DNA from: a virus
Strand: one strand, 5' to 3'
DNA length: 41,528 bases
IMG/VR virus record: IMGVR_UViG_3300044796_000433
Coordinates: 1-41,528 of that record
Each line of letters begins with the position of its first letter. Positions within the stretch are counted from its first letter, which is position 1. Positions 37,478 through 41,528 of the stretch are shown piece after piece. A program made the translations under genes and the position numbers. The notes under the pieces were generated by a model. That model was not told where the DNA came from. It made no database searches and saw only the letters and a program-made list of their open reading frames with translations.

Positions 37478-37996
37478 ATGTCCTTCCCCCTCGCCAAACT
37501 CCGCGATTACGCCGACCGCATAGTCTCCGAGCTCGCCCCGCACTGCGAGCGGATCGAGATCGCCGGCTCCATTCGCCGCGGCCTCCCCGATGTCAACGAT
37601 ATCGACCTCGTCATCTTGCCCAAGAGCCCGGCCGCCCAAGCCGCCATCATCGCCCGATGCAAAGAGCGCGGCGCCCTGGTCACCGGAGGGACGCAAAACT
37701 CCATCTTCCGGTTTGGCCACGGCCCCGCCCAATTCCAGCTAGACCTATATTTCGCCGAGCACGCCAGCCGGGACCTCTTCGGCAAAGCCCCCGGCAACTG
37801 GGGTTCGCTGCTCCTCTGCCGCACTGGCAGCAAAGAGCACAACATCAAGCTCGTCCAACGCGCCAAGCGCCTCGGCAAAAGCTGGAACCCTTATTACGGC
37901 GTCTACCAGCACAACAAACTCGTCGCCAGCGAAACCGAGGAATCCATTTTCGCGGCCCTGGAGATGGATTTTGTGTCGCCGGAGGGCCGCGGGTGA
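37478..37996 (+). CDS. Minimal family X DNA polymerase (palm plus thumb)
   Basis: 172 residues from the ATG at 37478; an ATG at 37454 inside the previous gene would add 8. IEIAGSIRRGLPDVNDIDLV (about residues 27-44) is the Pol beta/X GS-RR motif with D41 and D43, and FQLDLYF supplies the third metal Asp (D89). NWGSLLLCRTGSKEHNIKLV, then LGKSWNPYYGVY and SETEESIFAALEMDFVSPEG, is the X-family thumb. The 8 kDa and HhH domains are absent, similar to the 174-residue African swine fever virus PolX. It probably acts in gap filling or nucleotidyl transfer in phage DNA repair. Confidence 0.75.
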   Translation: MSFPLAKLRDYADRIVSELAPHCERIEIAGSIRRGLPDVNDIDLVILPKSPAAQAAIIARCKERGALVTGGTQNSIFRFGHGPAQFQLDLYFAEHASRDLFGKAPGNWGSLLLCRTGSKEHNIKLVQRAKRLGKSWNPYYGVYQHNKLVASETEESIFAALEMDFVSPEGRG

Positions 37997-38067
37997 GTTC
38001 CGCTTATACGAGTTCATAATCCATCACAATTTCCTCGCGGTTCCGCAACATAAACCAGTTAATACAA

Positions 38068-38388
38068 ATGAAAGAATTGTTCGAAACTAAACCAGAAAAC
38101 AGAATCCCGGTGGTTGTCACCACAGAGCACAAAGGCGTCTTTTTCGGATATGCCGATCCAGCCGACATTGTTGCAAAGTCAAAGGACGTGCGACTCTTGC
38201 AATCCCAGATGTGCGTCTATTGGTCGGTGCAAATGAAGAGTGTGGTGGGATTGGCTAATACCGGTCCGGATAAGGATTGTAAAATTGGGCCGCCTGCTCC
38301 GGCCATCACACTCTTCGGCTTAACGTCGATTATGGAGGCCACGCCGAAGGCGGAAAAGGCCTGGAGAGAGGCTCCATGGACCAAATAG
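38068..38388 (+). CDS. DUF6948-like small protein
   Basis: 106 residues, richer in A/T codons than its neighbours, which suggests separate acquisition. NRIPVVVTTEHKGVFFGYAD is the part I associate with DUF6948 phage proteins, followed by LQSQMCVYWSVQMKSVVGLA and GPPAPAITLFGLTSIMEATP. Family members are small, of unknown function, and often sit beside Gly-X-repeat proteins such as the next gene, which it overlaps by 13 bases. Confidence 0.6.
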   Translation: MKELFETKPENRIPVVVTTEHKGVFFGYADPADIVAKSKDVRLLQSQMCVYWSVQMKSVVGLANTGPDKDCKIGPPAPAITLFGLTSIMEATPKAEKAWREAPWTK

Positions 38389-39164
38389 GGACCACGATAG
38401 ATGAAGAAGACTACCGGATCGGCTCCGGCTACGGCTCCGGCTCCGGCTACGGCTCCGGCTACGGCTCCGGCTACGGCTACGGCTCCGGCGACGGCTCCGG
38501 CTACGGCTACGGCTACGGCTCCGGCTACGGCTACGGCTCCGGCTACGGCTCCGGCTCCGGCGACGGCTACGGCTCCGGCGACGGCTCCGGCTCCGGCTCC
38601 GGCTCCGGCGACGGCTACGGCGACGGCTACGGCTACGGCTCCGGCTACGGCTCCGGCTCCGGCTACGGCGACGGCGACGGCTCCGGCTACGGCTACGGCT
38701 CCGGCGACGGCTACGGCTCCGGCGACGGCTCCGGCGACGGCTACGGCGACGGCTACGGCTACGGCTACGGCTCCGGCGACGGCTCCGGCTACGGCTACGG
38801 CTACGGCGACGGCTACGGCGACGGCGACGGCTACGGCCGTGAATCGCGCCGGTACCTCGCCGCGCTTGTCAGGTCGGTCGAATGGCCGGGATTCGTCTGC
38901 TTCTGGCGATCTGACGCTAATGGATTCCCGGCCAATAACGGGAACTGGCCCGAGCCAGCCCGAGAAGGATTGGTCCAGGAGGACACGTCCACACGGTCTG
39001 ACATCTGCAACCCTGGCATGTTGCACGCGACCCTAACTCCAGGCCGTTGGAAGGGTGAGCTTTGGTGGTTGGTGGCGTTGGAAGGCAATGTCGTCCATCA
39101 GGGCGACAAGATGGCCTCCAAGAAAAGAGTCGTCCTGAAACAACTCGGGCGATGCCCGTTTTAG
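38376..39164 (+). CDS. Gly-X (Tyr/Ser/Asp) repeat protein with a conserved C-terminal domain
   Basis: 262 residues. A short N-terminus (MDQIGTTIDEEDYRI) leads to 69 Gly-X dipeptides (X is Tyr, Ser or Asp), then a globular domain: RRYLAALVRSVEWPGFVCFW, with NWPEPAREGLVQEDTS, DICNPGMLHATLTPGRWKGE and LWWLVALEGNVV. This C-terminal fold, with LHAT and a W-K-G-x-x-x-W motif, occurs in other phage proteins beside DUF6948, but I know no function. The repeat is probably flexible, polar and low complexity, suited to phase separation or surface display. A terminator follows at 39177. Confidence 0.6.
   Translation: MDQIGTTIDEEDYRIGSGYGSGSGYGSGYGSGYGYGSGDGSGYGYGYGSGYGYGSGYGSGSGDGYGSGDGSGSGSGSGDGYGDGYGYGSGYGSGSGYGDGDGSGYGYGSGDGYGSGDGSGDGYGDGYGYGYGSGDGSGYGYGYGDGYGDGDGYGRESRRYLAALVRSVEWPGFVCFWRSDANGFPANNGNWPEPAREGLVQEDTSTRSDICNPGMLHATLTPGRWKGELWWLVALEGNVVHQGDKMASKKRVVLKQLGRCPF
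38421..38834 (+). repeat. Array of 69 GGC-NNC hexamers
   Basis: Uninterrupted hexamers, all GGCTAC, GGCTCC or GGCGAC, without any synonymous change. The 4th and 5th bases take only TA, TC or GA; GC (which would give GGCGCC) never occurs. Gains or losses of units would keep the reading frame. Confidence 0.95.
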
Positions 39165-39176
39165 TCGTATCAACAC

Positions 39177-39205
39177 GCCCGGAGGGTTTATACCTCCGGG
39201 CTTTT
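39177..39205 (+). terminator. Intrinsic terminator
   Basis: Perfect 9-bp stem GCCCGGAGG / CCTCCGGGC (39177-39185 and 39193-39201) with a 7-base loop and a TTTT tract. It follows the Gly-X gene and lies 24 bases before the gpF-like gene, so rightward early transcripts should end here. Confidence 0.85.
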
Positions 39206-39229
39206 AACCCGTAAACATTTCCTGATTTG

Positions 39230-40840
39230 ATGCAGCTCGTCGCCCCGCTCCCCTATGACGAAGCGATTCGTAAATTCGGATCGAAATCGCCCGTCACCTC
39301 CCGGCTCAAATCCGCCGAGTGGCGCGACACCGTCCCCGCCGCCCTCCGCGATCGCGCCTTTTTTTCCGCCCAAATCGAAAACGCCCGCTTCATCGACCGC
39401 GCCCAAGCCTTCATCGACGCCTTCCTCCGCGGCGCCAAGGATAAGGACGGCCACCTCGTCGCCGGATCCCGCGCCCAATTCATTAAGGAGCTGCAAGCCT
39501 TCGCCGTCTCCGAGGGCATGGGTCCGCTCGACCCCCGCCTCGCCGGCGGCCTCCAGGACATTACCAGCGAGCAACGCCTCGGCCTTATTTTTGACACCCA
39601 CACCAAGGCCGCCCACGACTACGGCGCTTTCAAGCAGGGGCAAGACCCTGATGTCTTGGATGAATTCCCGGCCCAGCGGTTTATCCGCGTTCAAGACGTA
39701 AAGGTCAAACGCTTGCCCCACCAATTGAACGAGGGCCGGGTGGAACTCAAGAGCAACCTCCAGTTTTGGCTGAGCATGAATGACGAGTCCTTCGGCGGAT
39801 TCGGCGTTCCCTGGGGACCTTGGGGATTTAATTCCGGCATGGGAGTCGAAGACGTGGACCGCGACGAAGCCGAAGCCGCCCATCTCATCGCCCCTGGCGA
39901 GGAGGCCAAACCCGTCGACCGCGACTTCAACGACGGCCTCCAAGCCAGCGTCGAGCATCTTGACCCCGCCATCATCGCCCGCCTAAAAAATGCCTTTGGC
40001 GACCAGGTAAAGATCGAGAATGGCGCCGCGCAATGGACCGGCCAGCCGTCCGCCGCCCCCGCGCCTTCGCCCGGCCAAACCCCCGCGCCCGCCCCGCCGC
40101 CAACCAGCGTCCCTCCCGCGCCGGCCCATCCGACGCCAGCGCCGCCCCCAAGTCAGGCCTCGACTCCTCCGGTGATTCCGCCCTGCCATCCCGCTCTTGC
40201 GGTCCGGGTTCCAACACCCGGCGTCCCGGCCCCTGTTCCCGTCTCCTCCGCCATTACTGTCAGCCCATCCTTCCCGGCGGCCGTCAAGACCTCCATCCAT
40301 GGCGCGATCCGTGCCATCGACGCCATCCACAGCGATGGCATCCTTCCACCCGTCAATATTTCCGTCATGGTCGCCATTGATGGGTCGCAAGGTCTGTATC
40401 GTCCCGGTAACGCTGGCATAGACGTTAATCGCAATGGAGACTGGCCCGGCCTTACCACCATCCATGAGACCGGACACCTCCTTGACCATCGCGCCATTGG
40501 GGATCCGCTCAAATATGCGTCTGTCAGCCATCCTGAGATGCAACCATTCCGCGAAGCCGCCCAATCTAGCCAAGCCTATTCAAAATTACTCCAGACCCTC
40601 GCTGTCTGCCGGGGGAAAAAGGCCCGTGAACGATTTGAATACCTCGCCAGCGCCGTTGAAGTCTGGGCCCGCGCCTATAGCCAATACATCGCCACAGCCA
40701 CCGATGTGGATGCCGCTCTCCGCGCCCAATTTGACCTTGCCTTTGCCACCTATGAAACCGGAGCATTCTGGTCGGAGCAAGACTTCGCCCCGATCCGCGC
40801 CGCTATCGACAAAATATTCAAATCGAAAGGTTGGATGTGA
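39230..40840 (+). CDS. Minor head protein (Mu gpF-like) fused to a zinc metallopeptidase domain
   Basis: 536 residues from the ATG at 39230. Residues 1-230 resemble gpF/SPP1 gp7-type head morphogenesis proteins: MQLVAPLPYDEAIRKFGSKS, the segment RLGLIFDTHTKAAHDYGAFK, then PWGPWGFNSGMGVEDVDRDE. Residues 272-340 are a Pro/Ala linker. From about 345 comes a zincin-like domain: TTIHETGHLLDH (HExxH at 412-416) and SAVEVWARAYSQYI (E477, probable third ligand). The gene is far from the other head genes, is on the opposite strand, and starts just after an intrinsic terminator. The peptidase may act on host or capsid proteins after injection or during maturation. Confidence 0.7.
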   Translation: MQLVAPLPYDEAIRKFGSKSPVTSRLKSAEWRDTVPAALRDRAFFSAQIENARFIDRAQAFIDAFLRGAKDKDGHLVAGSRAQFIKELQAFAVSEGMGPLDPRLAGGLQDITSEQRLGLIFDTHTKAAHDYGAFKQGQDPDVLDEFPAQRFIRVQDVKVKRLPHQLNEGRVELKSNLQFWLSMNDESFGGFGVPWGPWGFNSGMGVEDVDRDEAEAAHLIAPGEEAKPVDRDFNDGLQASVEHLDPAIIARLKNAFGDQVKIENGAAQWTGQPSAAPAPSPGQTPAPAPPPTSVPPAPAHPTPAPPPSQASTPPVIPPCHPALAVRVPTPGVPAPVPVSSAITVSPSFPAAVKTSIHGAIRAIDAIHSDGILPPVNISVMVAIDGSQGLYRPGNAGIDVNRNGDWPGLTTIHETGHLLDHRAIGDPLKYASVSHPEMQPFREAAQSSQAYSKLLQTLAVCRGKKARERFEYLASAVEVWARAYSQYIATATDVDAALRAQFDLAFATYETGAFWSEQDFAPIRAAIDKIFKSKGWM

Positions 40841-41043
40841 CCATCAAAGAAATACTCACCGACCGCGCCACTGGAGCCATTACGGACTTGCAAGCTGTCG
40901 CCAGGCTGACCGCCATGGGGGACACCCCGGACGCCGCCCGAGCCCGCCTCCGCCTCCAAGACCGCACATTCGCTCCCGACATCGTGGACGAAGACTCCGA
41001 CCCCGATATCCATGCCCAGTGGCCGGCCAATCCTAATCAATAA
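40837..41043 (+). CDS. Small acidic protein, hypothetical
   Basis: 68 residues from the GTG at 40837 (TTG at 40831 also possible); the start overlaps the gpF-like stop. MTIKEILTDRATGAITDLQA, then RLTAMGDTPDAARARLRLQD and an acidic DIVDEDSDPDI. A helical domain with an acidic tail and no known family. It is probably cotranscribed with the gpF-metallopeptidase gene, so it may be a partner such as an inhibitor; that is speculative. Confidence 0.5.
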   Translation: MTIKEILTDRATGAITDLQAVARLTAMGDTPDAARARLRLQDRTFAPDIVDEDSDPDIHAQWPANPNQ

Positions 41044-41356
41044 TCCATCCTTGCCCCGCGTCGACTCAGCTCCAAATCCCGCGCAACTCGAGCTCGTCTG
41101 GGCTCGCGCCGTCCCGATCGGCGAAAACCAGTTCAAGTTTGTTGTGCAAAAATCCGCCGACGAACTCACCCCAAAACAAGCCGCCGCCTACATCTCGATC
41201 CCGCTCAAAACCCTCTACGATCACCTGGCTGCCGGCGTCATCCCCTGCCGCCGCGTCAGCGCCCACCGTTTGCGCGTCTCCCGCGCCGACTGCGAGCGGT
41301 TCATTGAGGGCTCAAAAGACCCCGAATATTGGACCTTGGAAAAATGGAAAACCTGA
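41012..41356 (+). CDS. Excisionase-type HTH_17 DNA-binding protein
   Basis: 114 residues from the ATG at 41012, overlapping the previous gene by 32 bases; a later non-ATG start such as the TTG at 41050 is possible. ELTPKQAAAYISIPLKTLYD, then HLAAGVIPCRRVSAHRLRVS and RADCERFIEG, matches the MerR-like excisionase/HTH_17 fold (T-x-x-x-A-A-x-x-L-x-x-x-x-x-T-L-Y and a GxIPxxRxxxxRxRV wing). It could regulate the terminal genes or act in recombination at the right end. Confidence 0.7.
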   Translation: MPSGRPILINNPSLPRVDSAPNPAQLELVWARAVPIGENQFKFVVQKSADELTPKQAAAYISIPLKTLYDHLAAGVIPCRRVSAHRLRVSRADCERFIEGSKDPEYWTLEKWKT

Positions 41357-41365
41357 CCCTTTTCA
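41356..41365 (-). other. Right-end TGAAAAGGGT site (inverted)
   Basis: ACCCTTTTCA on the plus strand, the reverse complement of the 10-mer found twice at the left end. It fits an end-binding site of the transposase. Confidence 0.45.
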
Positions 41366-41528
41366 TTTTATCTGACACACCCAAATTCCCGTCCCGATCC
41401 CCCCGTTGCGCCGCCGCGCTCCTTAATCCCCGCAACCCCCTGTCAATCAGCCACTTCCCCCCTCGTTAACCCTGTTGCAACATTGGGGCAGTCGGCATCC
41501 ATGGTCGCCGGCGGCAACAGGGCGGCCG
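41357..41528. other. Right terminal non-coding region
   Basis: No gene. It contains an inverted repeat CCTGTTGC (41471-41478) / GCAACAGG (41514-41521) surrounding a diverged family E-like core (GTCGGCATCC..GGTCGCCGG). The right phage end is probably within this segment; bases beyond it may be host. Confidence 0.5.

Noticed and set aside
38421-38834. Possible CRISPR array
   Set aside because: Unit is 6 bases with no spacers, and no cas gene was seen.
38421-38834. Possible diversity-generating retroelement variable region
   Set aside because: No reverse transcriptase and no template repeat; variation is not adenine-specific.
38217-39026. A long minus-strand frame of Ala-Val/Gly repeats opposite the Gly-X gene
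   Set aside because: It is the antisense reading of the hexamer array, which is stop-free in several frames; the plus-strand reading has sensible globular ends and a terminator.
1-41528. tRNA or rRNA genes
   Set aside because: No cloverleaf or conserved rRNA segment was noticed on either strand by eye; a tRNA search program would be decisive.

Overview
This 41.5 kb window looks like a nearly complete transposable (Mu-type) siphovirus or prophage from a Verrucomicrobiota host. The phage type follows from a DDE transposase, a MuB-like AAA ATPase, a Gam-like nuclease inhibitor, a ParB-like protein, an S24 repressor with a facing Ner/Cro-like gene, and a head module that follows Mu order (gp25, gp27, terminase, gp29 portal, protease/scaffold, decoration, capsid, gp35, gp36 and gp37-like). 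There is a tube and a tape measure but no sheath gene, which points to a non-contractile tail. The host assignment is inference. It rests on high GC, start sites that mostly lack a Shine-Dalgarno sequence, secreted-protein features I associate with that phylum, and many intergenic mini-repeats whose translations I recall from verrucomicrobial genomes. No rRNA, tRNA, CRISPR array or host housekeeping gene was seen.

Layout. Late genes run leftward (minus strand, 23.9 kb to 0.14 kb): lysis candidates, small Mu-like proteins, terminase, portal, protease/scaffold, decoration protein, major capsid, gp35-like fusion, a cold-shock-domain protein, neck and tail-completion proteins, tail tube, a receptor-binding cassette with an SGNH-hydrolase fibre, tape measure, hub and two distal proteins. 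From 24.3 to 25.1 kb there are three small plus-strand genes. From 27.25 to 25.1 kb the lysogeny operon runs leftward: the repressor, a secreted SGNH/GDSL hydrolase and a small HTH protein, joined by two 4-base ATGA overlaps. From 27.3 kb rightward is the early arm: Ner-like protein, small genes, ParB-like protein, transposase, MuB-like ATPase, Gam-like protein, and accessory genes (HTH, ASCH, a minimal PolX-type polymerase, a DUF6948-like protein and a Gly-X repeat protein). An intrinsic terminator at 39.2 kb then separates off a gpF-like minor head protein fused to a zinc metallopeptidase domain, followed by two small genes.

The 10-mer TGAAAAGGGT occurs twice in the first 62 bases and once inverted at 41,356-41,365. 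This fits transposase-binding sites at the two ends and suggests that the window ends lie close to the phage termini.

The most unusual points are: (1) a secreted SGNH hydrolase translationally coupled to the lysogeny repressor, in a phage whose fibre also carries a complete SGNH domain; (2) the gpF-metallopeptidase fusion, placed far from the other head genes and behind a terminator; (3) a gene with 69 uninterrupted GGC-(TAC/TCC/GAC) hexamers; (4) dense colonisation of gene boundaries by at least eight mini-repeat families, some translated in frame and one forming part of a predicted signal peptide; (5) a cold-shock-domain protein within the structural operon. No endolysin was recognised.
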